Shown here: piece after piece, positions 49,921 through 58,991 of the stretch
Layout: each line of letters opens with the position of its first letter
How positions within the stretch are numbered: position 1 is the stretch's first letter
Source of the DNA: Ignavibacteria bacterium UBA7675
Lineage (GTDB): Bacteria; Bacteroidota; Ignavibacteria; Kapaibacteriales; UB7675
DNA: 64,000 bases
NCBI GenBank assembly: GCA_002483085.1
Contig: DLHF01000063.1
Coordinates: 15,607-79,606 of the forward strand
Direction of reading: 5' to 3'
Program-made: the position numbers and the translations under genes
Notes under the pieces: model-generated
Seen by the model: the letters and a program-made list of their open reading frames with translations, nothing else
Told to the model about the DNA's origin: nothing
The model's database searches: none

Positions 49921-52776
49921 TTATCGGACGACTACGAACAAATATGATGTTCTTTTTCCGGCTGTGTCAATAAAAGTAGCTGTGTATATGCCGGGAGCCA
50001 AAGGCGTAGCATCGAGCGCTATGCCCGATCCATGACGCCGCACATCAACAGTGTACTGGCGCCCGGTCATATCGGCTACAGCAACTTCTACTGGAAGTGG
50101 ACGTCCGGCGGGGAATGTTGCTGTCAACCACGTCGACACGGGATTGGGGTGCAGGTTTGCACGTCCGGCATTGTATTCGGCAACACTCGTGCTGAGCTGG
50201 CCTATGCGGATTTCGTCGATATACCAGCCGTCGTTGTGTTTTGTGACACCCGAGCGAAACCGCAGCCGTGTAAAGATTGTTTTTCCACGCATATCATCGA
50301 GAGAGATGTCTTCAACAGCAAAGTCGTTTTGGTCGAATGTGCCATCCTGCCATGCTGCGAACGACGCATTGTTGTAGAATGCTATGCGCTGCCATGTGGC
50401 CATAGTATCGAGCGATACTTCGATATAGGCGGTATCGGATGGGTCGATAATAGCAGCGTGCCTGATGCGCAGAAACGAATTTTCCTGTACAACACCTACC
50501 GGGAAGAGGACGAGCGTATCGGCAGCAAACCCTTTGTAGTTACCATCGGGAGATTCGGTGACGACTGTTCGCCCACCGAGGACTGTAATTTGTTGCCATT
50601 TTCCGCTGTTGTAATACGGGGGAATCACCGTATTTGCAAAATCTTCGCTGAGCTCGGCTGCGACAGGGCCTGCATATGCAAGGATCGTATTACTGCGGGC
50701 GCTTTCATTCTGCGGGATTGCATTATCTACCACGCTTACGCTGTAGCTGAAAAAACCCTGGGCGCCGGTTGTGTCGTACACAACAACTGTCCGGCCTGTA
50801 TCCTGCGGCTGAATAGCTTGTTCCCGTACAAAAACGCCATTGCGGTAGATGCGAATAGCGCTGGCATTGACAAATGGCGTCAGAGTATCAGCTCGGAGCG
50901 ACGGCACGACAACGGATAGTTTGGTACTGTAGTCGGCTTGTGTGCCTTGCCATCTAATGATGTCGGGGGCAAGTGGCAGCCGTGCTCCACCGGCATATGA
51001 GTTGACCGTGCGATACACGCTGGAATCGCTTCCTGCAACCACTGCGATAGAATACTCATAGCGTTCAAATGGAGTAAGCTCTGTGTCGTGCCACTGAAGC
51101 GCCGACGACGGTAGCACGCGTTGGAACTGGCCATTACGGAAAAGAGCGTAGCTGAACTCTTCTGGTAAAAGCGGCTGGCCAAAGACTCGTGTTGTTGGCG
51201 CTTGCCATGAAAGATCGAGTTCGGTGGGCTGTTCGGCCAGAATGACCGCGCGGAAATTTTCCACAGGATTGGGGATACTGATATCGACAATAGCCGTATA
51301 GACATCGTTATCGCGGTTATCGGCGCCCGCATTGCGAGTGTCGAACCACGAGGGGTAGATAATTCCGCCGTGGAAAGCATTGCCACTGTAGTCGCCTGCA
51401 AAATTTTGTCCCTGAAACGGATTCTTGCGTACATCGCTCTGAAAGTCGGATACACGTCGGTCGATCCAAGTTGTACCGCCATCGTTCGAGTAGCTCACAT
51501 AGCAGTGTATGGCCAGATTCGCTATGTCGTCGCGGCTGTCGAGATACATTACTGCCAGATCGCCTGTTGTCTGGTCGATGCTCAGCCAAGGCCAAAACTG
51601 GTCGTTGGCAGGATTGCTGTGCACGTGCATCGGTGTACTCCATGTATCGCCGCCGTCGTTAGAGCGCGAGAAGTACACATCTGGGAGACTGTCGGCAGCC
51701 CAGCACAGATACAACGCACCGCGCCGGGAGCCATTGGTAATATCGCATACTAATGTTGGATAGCTCTCTACTCGTACTCTGCCTTTGAGCGTGTGGCGCA
51801 CACCTTCGTTTAGCCGCAGCGGTGTACCGAGGGGCTTGTAGGTCTGTATCAGCTTTGGAGTGCTGAATGTAGCTCCGCCATCAGTTGACTTTGAAAAGCC
51901 AATAGAGTGTTTCGGGCCGTAATTCCACACGACGTACACTTCGCCATTAGGGCCCGTGACTGCCAGCGGGAAACTCTGGCCGAATGTTGTGTCCTCCGAA
52001 GTTCCTGTAGCGCGCGCGCTAACAGGTACAGGAACGCTCCAAGAAAGGCCACCATCAGTTGATTTGGAAAGGACAATTTGTGTAGCCGAATCGGCGTCGG
52101 TAACGCGCTTCCAGGGTATATAGGCGTGCTTGAAGTACGGAGAAGTTGCTGAATTATCGAGCCAGACATAGTATTTATCTTCAAACACGGAGTCGCGAGT
52201 CTGCGTACCTCTATGCAGAATTACTGGTATGTGTGGCTGCCATGTTACTCCTTCGTCCTCGGTGACAGCTATAAACACCCCGTTCTCCCGGGTTGTTGTG
52301 TTAAATCCGCCATAGCAGAGGAAGCCTCGCCCCGTCATGTCAAATCCCACCGATGGGTCGTTGCTGGCAGCCCAGTCGGGAAAAGGCTTACCGAGCATTT
52401 TATTCTCCCAGGTGCGGCCTCCATCATGCGATACATACACCCAGGTGGAAGAGTTGTTTCGGTAGTCTACAGCCGAGGCTATGAGATTCTTGGGATTGGT
52501 AGGATTAACGGCGATAGACGACTCATTCTGCACCGGCAGCGGGTCGCTTTCTTCTCCTACGAGATTGGAGTTATTGAACACCGAGCTATGCGACTGCTCA
52601 AGCAGGACATAAGGGGGATACAGGATGTGTTTACCTGTTGAGATAGGAGTGGGGTGGGCCCATTCCATGAATCGCTTAAATTTTCGCTCCGTGGCCGACA
52701 GCGAAGTGTCGGCTTGCTGTGTATGGAGGGAAACTGCCGCCGCGAGGCAAAAAAACATTGTAGCAATGTATTGCAT
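49921..52776 (-). CDS. Secreted sialidase-like (Asp-box/BNR) protein with T9SS sorting domain
   Basis: A 951-residue exoprotein. The second ATG is chosen because AGGA lies seven bases before it. A signal peptide is followed by a propeller region with at least six Asp-box turns: SHDGGRTWE, TEDEGVTWQ, STDGGLSWS, STDGGATFS, SNDGGDTWS and SNDGGTTWI. An FN3-like module (about 510-600) and further beta domains follow. The last 80 residues are a T9SS type A sorting domain (LHPNPVSTWLTATF...LAPGIYTATFIDTAGKRTSY). Sialidase activity is not shown; Asp-boxes also occur in non-catalytic propellers. Confidence 0.85.
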   Translation of the reverse strand: MQYIATMFFCLAAAVSLHTQQADTSLSATERKFKRFMEWAHPTPISTGKHILYPPYVLLEQSHSSVFNNSNLVGEESDPLPVQNESSIAVNPTNPKNLIASAVDYRNNSSTWVYVSHDGGRTWENKMLGKPFPDWAASNDPSVGFDMTGRGFLCYGGFNTTTRENGVFIAVTEDEGVTWQPHIPVILHRGTQTRDSVFEDKYYVWLDNSATSPYFKHAYIPWKRVTDADSATQIVLSKSTDGGLSWSVPVPVSARATGTSEDTTFGQSFPLAVTGPNGEVYVVWNYGPKHSIGFSKSTDGGATFSTPKLIQTYKPLGTPLRLNEGVRHTLKGRVRVESYPTLVCDITNGSRRGALYLCWAADSLPDVYFSRSNDGGDTWSTPMHVHSNPANDQFWPWLSIDQTTGDLAVMYLDSRDDIANLAIHCYVSYSNDGGTTWIDRRVSDFQSDVRKNPFQGQNFAGDYSGNAFHGGIIYPSWFDTRNAGADNRDNDVYTAIVDISIPNPVENFRAVILAEQPTELDLSWQAPTTRVFGQPLLPEEFSYALFRNGQFQRVLPSSALQWHDTELTPFERYEYSIAVVAGSDSSVYRTVNSYAGGARLPLAPDIIRWQGTQADYSTKLSVVVPSLRADTLTPFVNASAIRIYRNGVFVREQAIQPQDTGRTVVVYDTTGAQGFFSYSVSVVDNAIPQNESARSNTILAYAGPVAAELSEDFANTVIPPYYNSGKWQQITVLGGRTVVTESPDGNYKGFAADTLVLFPVGVVQENSFLRIRHAAIIDPSDTAYIEVSLDTMATWQRIAFYNNASFAAWQDGTFDQNDFAVEDISLDDMRGKTIFTRLRFRSGVTKHNDGWYIDEIRIGQLSTSVAEYNAGRANLHPNPVSTWLTATFPAGRPLPVEVAVADMTGRQYTVDVRRHGSGIALDATPLAPGIYTATFIDTAGKRTSYLFVVVR

Positions 52777-52889
52777 AGTCATATCCTACTATCGAAGAGA
52801 AGAGTCTTTCATACTACACAAGAATTTGCCCAAAAACAAGACAGGAATGTGGGTAATACTGTATTCTTGGACATTTGCATAGAAAGGGG

Positions 52890-52913
52890 AAACGGCGGTT
52901 GAGGCCGCCGTTT
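52890..52913 (-). terminator. Terminator of the usp-fbp operon
   Basis: AAACGGCGG (52890-52898) pairs with CCGCCGTTT (52905-52913) about 16 bases past the fbp stop. The minus-strand continuation (CCCCTTTCT) is only partly T-rich. Confidence 0.75.
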
Positions 52914-52928
52914 GTCTGATATGAATCT

Positions 52929-53942
52929 TTAGTTTTCGCGGAGAAACTGTTCGGCTTCCAGAACATCTTCCTCGCTGCCCATGAAGACCGGAGCGCGTTC
53001 GTGAATTTCTGTTGGTTCGAGATCGAGAATGCGCAGGCTGCCGTCGGTAGCGCGCCCGCCTGCTTGTTCGATAAGCATAGCCAGAGGATTGAGCTCGTAC
53101 ATGAGGCGGAGTTTACCTCCGGGGTACTCGCTATCCCGGGGATACATAAAGATACCGCCATAGTGCAGTGTGCGGTGTATATCGGCCACTGCCGTACCAA
53201 TATAGCGCAGGCTATAGGGCTTGTGCGTATCGGTAGGCGTCTTCAGAAAGTCGATATACCGCTTCATGTTGGCGTCCCATTTGTGGTAATTGCCTTCGTT
53301 CACACTATAAGTTGCGCCGCGTTTGGGCATTTGGAGCTTTTCCACGGTAAGCAGGAAGTCGCCTATGGTTGGATCGTAGGTAAAAACATTTACCCCATTG
53401 CCAGTTGTGTAGACAAGCACCGTACTACTTCCGTAGCAGGCATACCCTGCGGCAACCTGTTTATAGCCGGGCTGGAGCAGGTCTGCCATGCTACCGTCGT
53501 TATTCTGATTGGGGTCGAGCCGCTGATAGATAGAAAAAATCGTACCTACTGAAACATTAACATCGATATTCGAGGAGCCATCAAGGGGGTCGAACAGCAG
53601 CACATACTTACCTCTATTGTATTGTTCGGGTATGCTGATTAGTCCGTCGGATTCCTCCGATGCCATAGCACACAGATGGCCGCCGTGATCCATAGCACGG
53701 AAAATTGTATCATTAGCATGCCGGTCTAGGACTTTCACTTGTTCACCGTGTACATTCTCATCTTCGGTAATGCCGAGAATATCATTGAGACCAGCGCGGC
53801 GAACATCGCGCGAAATGATGCGAATAGCAAGCGTGAGATCGCGGAGTAGGCGGGAAAATTCGCCTGTAGCGGCCTCGTGGAAGAGTTCTTCTTCAGCAAT
53901 ATGACGCTCTATCGTAATGAGCTTGTGAATTGTTACGGGCAT
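52929..53942 (-). CDS. fbp: Fructose-1,6-bisphosphatase class I
   Basis: A 337-residue gluconeogenic phosphatase converting fructose-1,6-bisphosphate to fructose-6-phosphate. The metal-binding motif DPLDGSSNIDVNVSVGTIFSIY, the upstream MASEESDG and the later GGIFMYPRDSEYPGGKLRLMYELNPLAMLIEQAGG are all typical. The ATG at 53942 follows AAGG. It is the second gene of a pair with a universal stress protein, 36 bases apart. Confidence 0.95.
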   Translation of the reverse strand: MPVTIHKLITIERHIAEEELFHEAATGEFSRLLRDLTLAIRIISRDVRRAGLNDILGITEDENVHGEQVKVLDRHANDTIFRAMDHGGHLCAMASEESDGLISIPEQYNRGKYVLLFDPLDGSSNIDVNVSVGTIFSIYQRLDPNQNNDGSMADLLQPGYKQVAAGYACYGSSTVLVYTTGNGVNVFTYDPTIGDFLLTVEKLQMPKRGATYSVNEGNYHKWDANMKRYIDFLKTPTDTHKPYSLRYIGTAVADIHRTLHYGGIFMYPRDSEYPGGKLRLMYELNPLAMLIEQAGGRATDGSLRILDLEPTEIHERAPVFMGSEEDVLEAEQFLREN

Positions 53943-53978
53943 GAAAAAACCTTCATCAAGTGGAAAAGCTCAGAAATA

Positions 53979-54443
53979 TCAGTTGTTCTGTATCCGATGC
54001 GGAGGTATGCGAACGGCAAGGACGGGGCAGGGCGCTTTGCGGAGAACTCGCTCGGTTGTGCTGCCAAACAGGAAGTGCTCGATACCACTTCGCCCGTGTG
54101 TGGCAATGCTGATAAGATCAATCTGGTTATCGGTTGCGTATTTGATAATCTCGTCGGATGCGCGCCCACTGCATACGGATTTCACCACTGTGAAGCCTTC
54201 TGCAAGCAGCTCCTTGCAATTTTTTTCCAATTCCTTATCGGCGGCGCTGCTCAGCTCGTGCTCAATATCAATAAACCCCACCTGCGAGTACCCCCAGTCT
54301 GCCGGATAGACTGTTGGCTCTACAACGTGCATCAGATGAAGCACTGCTTCCGAACTTCTGGCCATTTCTTTGGCATAGTTCAGCGCGTTGTTCGACGGAT
54401 CGGAGAAATCAGTAGGAACGAGAATGCTCTTTACTATAAACAT
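53979..54443 (-). CDS. Universal stress protein (UspA family)
   Basis: A 154-residue Usp-fold protein from MFIVKSILVPTDFSDPSNNALNYA, preceded by AAGGA. The ATP-binding signature is present: ATHGRSGIEHFLFGSTTERVLRKAPCPVLAVR (G-2X-G-9X-G(S/T)). It lies upstream of fbp on the same strand and near a heat-shock cluster. ATP-binding Usp proteins act in stress resistance; no specific role is visible. Confidence 0.9.
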   Translation of the reverse strand: MFIVKSILVPTDFSDPSNNALNYAKEMARSSEAVLHLMHVVEPTVYPADWGYSQVGFIDIEHELSSAADKELEKNCKELLAEGFTVVKSVCSGRASDEIIKYATDNQIDLISIATHGRSGIEHFLFGSTTERVLRKAPCPVLAVRIPPHRIQNN

Positions 54444-54768
54444 AGAGGTGTCCTTGTATAGTTGAGGCAAAGAAGCCAAACGCCGAGAGAAACAAAACTT
54501 CTGTCCACCTTGTTTACTCGCGTATGCATAGAGCAATTTACGATTTTTTTACGTATAGCCTTCTTACTATCTGCACATTCTGAACGGTCGTAATGGCACT
54601 TTGTCCAGATATTTTGTCATGGGTGTTATGGCCTTCCTGACACAATTGCTCAAGCTCCTGCCATTCTGTCCGTTAATGTGTGGTCGCAAAAGGCTGGCAC
54701 ACTTTTGCTACAGGCAGGTACAACTACAGAATTACGGTTTAGTTTATCAGTATATGGAGATATGAGAT
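54444..54768. promoter_or_regulatory. Divergent promoter region between usp and the Hsp20 gene
   Basis: A 325-base gene-free stretch that must hold promoters for both the leftward usp-fbp pair and the rightward heat-shock genes. It is AT-rich near 54537-54570. No CIRCE-type inverted repeat or clear TAnnTTTG element was found. Confidence 0.45.
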
Positions 54769-55251
54769 ATGTACACCCATTTTGGAACAAAGCGCGATAT
54801 CGAGAATGTGATGGAGCAGATAGGAGAACAGATCGGTAATTTTATTCAGCAAGTAGGCCGGGAGAACCCGTTTACGCAGCGCCCGCAGGAACCTGTGCCA
54901 CCGCAGCCGGAATACTCCTATACGAGTACAAACTGGCCGCAAATTGATGTGGAAGAAGATGAAGAAGGGGTGTACATGTACGCCGAGCTGCCAGGCATGG
55001 AAAAGTCGGATATCCATATTGTTATTGACCAGAACAACGTACTAAAAATTCGGGGTGAGAAAAAGCAGGTGTCACGCCAGGGAGCCACTCGCCTTGCCAG
55101 CGAGCGCTCTACCGGTACATTTGCTCGCTCGATTGCACTTCCTGATCAGATCGACCCAGCAGCGGTCCAAGCCGAGTTTACCAATGGTTTGCTGACAATT
55201 ACGATAGGAAAAAAAGAGCATGCCAGTGGCATTCGGGTGGAAATCCGCTAA
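54769..55251 (+). CDS. Small heat-shock protein, Hsp20 family (first copy)
   Basis: A 160-residue alpha-crystallin-domain chaperone that would hold unfolded proteins. The N-terminal 60 residues are variable; the domain runs from WPQIDVEEDEEGVYMYAELPGMEKSDIHI through LKIRGEKK and ARSIALPDQIDPAAVQAEFTNGLLTITI. A C-terminal IRVEI can serve as the I-X-I anchor. It is followed 60 bases on by a second Hsp20 and then dnaK. Confidence 0.92.
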   Translation: MYTHFGTKRDIENVMEQIGEQIGNFIQQVGRENPFTQRPQEPVPPQPEYSYTSTNWPQIDVEEDEEGVYMYAELPGMEKSDIHIVIDQNNVLKIRGEKKQVSRQGATRLASERSTGTFARSIALPDQIDPAAVQAEFTNGLLTITIGKKEHASGIRVEIR

Positions 55252-55311
55252 TACATACATCAGCAAAACAACTACAGTACTATATATTCTACTATGTGAG
55301 GAGGATGTCGT

Positions 55312-55767
55312 ATGACACTCGTAAGATTTGAACCGTTTCGCGAACTTGAGAACATTGGTCGCCGTGTGAACGACAGAGTAAATGGATTTGTAAAAATGAT
55401 GGAAAACGAAGGCGGCTGGGATAAAAGCAGATTCGTTCCGCGCGTGGATGTAGCAGAAGACGACAAAGGCTTGTATATCCATGCCGAGCTTCCGGGCATG
55501 ACCAAAGAGAATGTGCAGGTAACAGTGGATGAGGAAAGGATTCTGACGATTAAGGGCGAAAAAAGACAGGAAGAGCAAACGGAAGACAACAAGAAAAACT
55601 TCGTTCGTGTCGAGCGGAACTACGGCAGCTTTACGCGGTCGTTTACTCTGCCCGATAATGTGAATGCCAATGCAATCAGCGCTGTGTTTGAACATGGCGT
55701 GCTGAATGTAACACTTCCGAAAATGGAACCGGCAAAGCCGAAAGAAGTCAACATCGCTATTCAGTAA
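55312..55767 (+). CDS. Small heat-shock protein, Hsp20 family (second copy)
   Basis: A 151-residue paralogue of the upstream gene. The start after GAGGAGG reads MTLVRFEPFRELENIGRRVND. The crystallin domain has VDVAEDDKGLYIHAELPGMTKENVQVTVDEERILTIKGEKR and FTRSFTLPDNVNANAISAVFEHGVLNVTLPK, with a classical end KEVNIAIQ (I-X-I). The divergence between the two copies suggests different partners or hetero-oligomers. Confidence 0.94.
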   Translation: MTLVRFEPFRELENIGRRVNDRVNGFVKMMENEGGWDKSRFVPRVDVAEDDKGLYIHAELPGMTKENVQVTVDEERILTIKGEKRQEEQTEDNKKNFVRVERNYGSFTRSFTLPDNVNANAISAVFEHGVLNVTLPKMEPAKPKEVNIAIQ

Positions 55768-55828
55768 GCCCGTAAGTACACAAAACTGTGCAACTCTGCA
55801 CGAAAATAATATCAATTTAGAAAAAGCA

Positions 55829-55854
55829 TGCAGGCGGTATTTATACTGCCTGCA
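55829..55854 (+). promoter_or_regulatory. Hairpin in the dnaK leader
   Basis: TGCAGGCGGTAT (55829-55840) and ATACTGCCTGCA (55843-55854) form a 12-bp stem with one G-U position and a TT loop. It ends nine bases before the ribosome site TAAGGAG. No T run follows, so it is not a terminator. It may be an operator or an RNA structure that limits translation or stabilises the transcript. Confidence 0.6.
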
Positions 55855-55875
55855 CTATGTATGTAAGGAGCAATT

Positions 55876-57813
55876 ATGAGCAAGATTATCGGTATAGACT
55901 TAGGCACAACGAACTCGGTTGTAGCTGTGATGGAAGGTGCCTCTCAGGTAGTAATTGCCAACAGTGAAGGTGGGCGTACTACTCCCTCTGTGATCGGCTT
56001 TACGAAATCGGGCGAGCGCGTTGTGGGCGAGGCAGCTAAACGCCAGTCTATCACGAACCCCATCAACACAGTGTACTCTATTAAGCGCTTTGTGGGGCGC
56101 CGCTGGGACGAAGTGCAGGAAGAAGCTAAGATGGTGCCCTATAAGGTAAAGCCTTCTACCGATGGTACAGCGGTACGCGTGGAGATTGACGGTCGCGACT
56201 ACTCGCCCGAAGAAATCTCATCGATGATTCTGCAAAAGATGAAGCAAACAGCAGAGGACTACCTCGGCCAAAAAGTAACGGAAGCCGTTATTACCGTGCC
56301 TGCATACTTCAACGACTCGCAGCGCCAAGCTACTAAAACCGCTGGTGAAATCGCGGGCCTCGACGTGCGGAGAATTATCAATGAGCCGACGGCTGCAGCC
56401 CTGGCTTATGGCTTGGACAAAAAAGGCCAGAACATGACAATTGCCGTGTATGACCTCGGCGGTGGTACATTCGATATCTCGGTGCTGGAAATTGGCGACG
56501 GTGTCTTCGAAGTGAAATCTACGAATGGTGATACTCACCTCGGTGGCGATAACTTCGACCAGCGTGTGATCATGTATCTCGCCGATGAGTTCCAGCGCCA
56601 AGAAGGCATCGACCTGCGCAAAGACCCGATGGCTCTGCAACGCTTGCGCGAAGCTGCTGAGAAAGCAAAAATTGAGCTCTCGCAAAAGCTCGAAACAGAA
56701 GTAAATCTGCCCTTTGTAACGGCAACAGCCGATGGGCCGAAACACTTGAACATCCGCCTTACACGCGCCAAGTTTGAAAGTTTGTGCGAAGATATGTTCA
56801 GCAAAACTCTGGGCCCGTGCGAGCAAGCTGTGCGCGATGCCAAAATTACACCTTCGCAGATCGACGAGGTGATCCTCGTAGGTGGTTCTACTCGTATCCC
56901 GAAGATTCAGGAACTCGTAAAGAAATTCTTTGGCAAAGAACCGGCTAAGACTGTAAACCCGGATGAAGTGGTTGCAATTGGTGCAGCAGTACAGGGCGCA
57001 GTGCTGGCAGGCGAACTCAAAGACGTTCTTCTGCTTGATGTAACGCCGCTTACACTCGGTATCGAGACCTATGGCGGTGTGATGACTCCTATGATTCCGT
57101 CGAATACGACAATTCCCACGCGGAAAACAGAGACATTCTCAACCGCGAGCGATAATCAGCCTTCTGTGGAAATCCACATTCTGCAAGGCGAACGCCCGAT
57201 GGCAGGCGATAACCGCACGCTCGGGAAATTCCATCTCGGCGATATTCCTCCGGCTCCGCGCGGTGTGCCGCAGGTTGAAGTGACATTCGATATCGATGCC
57301 AATGGTCTTCTTAATGTGTCGGCACGCGATAAAGTTACTGGTAAAGAACAAAGCATTCGCATTACGTCGTCCAGCGGTCTGAACAAAGACGAGATCGAGC
57401 GTATGAAACGCGATGCGCAGGATCATGCTGCCGAGGACAAAAAGCGCAAGGAATCTGTCGAGGTTAAAAATCAAGCAGATAACCTTGTGTTCTCAACTGA
57501 AAAACAACTGAAAGAGTTTGGCGATAAGCTGAGCCCGGAAGTGCGTGGCAAGATCGAGAGTGCTAAAGAGCGCTTGGCCGAAGCTGTGAAATCCGACAAT
57601 GCCGAAGAAATCCGCACTGCAATGGATGCACTCAACGAACAGTGGAGCGAAGCATCGCAGCAGATGTATTCCCAGGCAGGTAGCACAGGCGGCGAGCAAA
57701 CGCCCCCCGGTGGCCAGGCCGAAGGACAAGCCGGTGCCCAAGACGGACAAAAAACAGCCGATGGCAATGTAGAAGAAGCCGACTACACAATTGTGGATGA
57801 GAACCAGAAGTAA
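55876..57813 (+). CDS. dnaK: Chaperone DnaK (Hsp70)
   Basis: A 645-residue Hsp70. The ATPase domain opens with KIIGIDLGTTNSVVAVMEG and contains AVYDLGGGTFDISVLEIGDGVFEV and VGGSTRIPKIQELV. The linker DVLLLDVTPLTLGIETYGG (about 387-405) leads to the substrate-binding domain and helical lid. The tail is Gly/Gln-rich and ends EEADYTIVDENQK, as in bacterial DnaK. It follows two Hsp20 genes. dnaJ and grpE are not in the window. Confidence 0.97.
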   Translation: MSKIIGIDLGTTNSVVAVMEGASQVVIANSEGGRTTPSVIGFTKSGERVVGEAAKRQSITNPINTVYSIKRFVGRRWDEVQEEAKMVPYKVKPSTDGTAVRVEIDGRDYSPEEISSMILQKMKQTAEDYLGQKVTEAVITVPAYFNDSQRQATKTAGEIAGLDVRRIINEPTAAALAYGLDKKGQNMTIAVYDLGGGTFDISVLEIGDGVFEVKSTNGDTHLGGDNFDQRVIMYLADEFQRQEGIDLRKDPMALQRLREAAEKAKIELSQKLETEVNLPFVTATADGPKHLNIRLTRAKFESLCEDMFSKTLGPCEQAVRDAKITPSQIDEVILVGGSTRIPKIQELVKKFFGKEPAKTVNPDEVVAIGAAVQGAVLAGELKDVLLLDVTPLTLGIETYGGVMTPMIPSNTTIPTRKTETFSTASDNQPSVEIHILQGERPMAGDNRTLGKFHLGDIPPAPRGVPQVEVTFDIDANGLLNVSARDKVTGKEQSIRITSSSGLNKDEIERMKRDAQDHAAEDKKRKESVEVKNQADNLVFSTEKQLKEFGDKLSPEVRGKIESAKERLAEAVKSDNAEEIRTAMDALNEQWSEASQQMYSQAGSTGGEQTPPGGQAEGQAGAQDGQKTADGNVEEADYTIVDENQK

Positions 57814-57832
57814 TGCATGCGATGATGGATAC

Positions 57833-57863
57833 AAAACCCGGAGAATCTACAACTCCGGGTTTT
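57833..57863 (+). terminator. Terminator after dnaK
   Basis: AAAACCCGGAG (57833-57843) pairs with CTCCGGGTTTT (57853-57863) and is followed by TTTTCTTTT. Confidence 0.92.
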
Positions 57864-57994
57864 TTTCTTTTAAAGCGGGGGGGGAGTGCTTTCTTCCGTT
57901 CGGTTTTGTCTCTAATCGTGCAGATGGTGGTGCGCTTCGGTCGCTGCTCATGCGGCGAGTCTGAGTTATCATAGGAATGATGCGTGGACAAACG

Positions 57995-58206
57995 CACTGC
58001 GCTGCATTTATACATAGGCTCGTCTGCGCGCAATGCTCCTACGGCACGCCGCAACAACTGTACTCCTTATGTGTTCTTCTCCTCATCGGGAGGATTGTGC
58101 GGCCTGATGTGTCTTTCGGCGGCTGGCGGGTGGTCAACGGATAGGCGGTTGATGCGACCGGTGACAGCGACGGGACTTTGGGACAAGACGCCCGTGCCAC
58201 AGAGCG
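57995..58206 (+). repeat. Dispersed intergenic repeat, copy B
   Basis: It starts CACTGCGCTGCAT and contains ATGCGACCGGTGACAGCG and GACGCCCGTGCCACAGAG (core 58122-58206). It lies between dnaK and the phosphoribosyltransferase-like gene and fills half of the gene-free stretch 57814-58243. The rest of that stretch holds only the dnaK terminator. Confidence 0.65.
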
Positions 58207-58243
58207 AGCATAACAGAAACGACAGGCAATTACATACTACAGC

Positions 58244-58822
58244 ATGGCAATGAATCAAGAAAAAATCCAAGCACTGCTTTATTCTACAGGTGCTCTTCAG
58301 GACGAACACGTAGTGTTGCCAGACGGCAGGCATTCCAATACTCGGCTTCGTCCCCTTAAGGTTTTGCAGTTCCCGCCCTTTTGCCGCAAAGTGGCCTTTG
58401 AGCTTGTAGAGCATTTTCTCGACATCGACGCGCAAGTTGTCGTAGCCGCAAGTGTGGATGCGATTTTGTTGGCTGCCGAGATGGCTCGGCAATTAGAAGC
58501 ACGCGTGGTCTTTGCTACAACGCCTGCCGGTGCCGACACTGCTGCACTGCATCCGGATTTTGCCATTCACTCCGGCGATAGAGTCGTGATGGTCGATACT
58601 CTTCTCACCGACAACCCGGCAGCTTTGCGCTCACTGGGGCGCAGGATTCTTATGGAAGATGCCCGATTGATCGGAGTTGCTTCCCTCTTCGACACGAGTA
58701 CGGCTGCTCATATCTTTAATGTACGGCAGGTGACAGTGGCAAAAATCACCCCACAGTACTGGGAGAAAGAAGCCTGTCCTACATGCGCGGGCGATACCAC
58801 CGCACTTGTTCCACAAGAGTAA
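58244..58822 (+). CDS. Orotate phosphoribosyltransferase-like protein with degenerate PRPP motif
   Basis: A 192-residue protein (a second ATG six bases in is possible). The layout is that of a type I phosphoribosyltransferase: GALQDEHVVLPDGRHSN, VVAASVDAILLAAEMARQLEARVVFA, then RVVMVDTLLTDNPAALRSLG where the PRPP loop should read like VVEDVITTG. The C-terminal CPTCAGDTTALVPQE resembles the CPLC-containing ends of some orotate enzymes. Loss of the acidic DD/ED and TTG residues argues against normal orotate transferase activity. Confidence 0.6.
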   Translation: MAMNQEKIQALLYSTGALQDEHVVLPDGRHSNTRLRPLKVLQFPPFCRKVAFELVEHFLDIDAQVVVAASVDAILLAAEMARQLEARVVFATTPAGADTAALHPDFAIHSGDRVVMVDTLLTDNPAALRSLGRRILMEDARLIGVASLFDTSTAAHIFNVRQVTVAKITPQYWEKEACPTCAGDTTALVPQE

Positions 58823-58991
58823 TTTTGCTGGTTCTTTTGCTCGTCGAATAGGTGTGTTGCCAGCTTACAGCACATGGATATGAATTTTATCCTTGCCTTT
58901 CAGCGGTGGAATATGTAACCTGCGCGTTGTCTCAGCGGTTTTATCTTGAAGTAATTTATAAGTGCCTTCTTTAATACCAACAAGTGCGTCT

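Noticed and set aside
49433..50035. 200-codon frame spanning the MarR upstream region and repeat copy A
   Set aside because: Runs across an intergenic repeat and into the end of the oppositely oriented T9SS gene; Cys/Ser/Arg-rich with no motif. A relic RPVTAT segment is explained by the repeat.
54696..54711. Sigma-54-like promoter TGGCAC-N4-TTGCT upstream of the Hsp20 gene
   Set aside because: The distance between the GG and GC elements is one base shorter than sigma-54 requires, and no activator site is visible.
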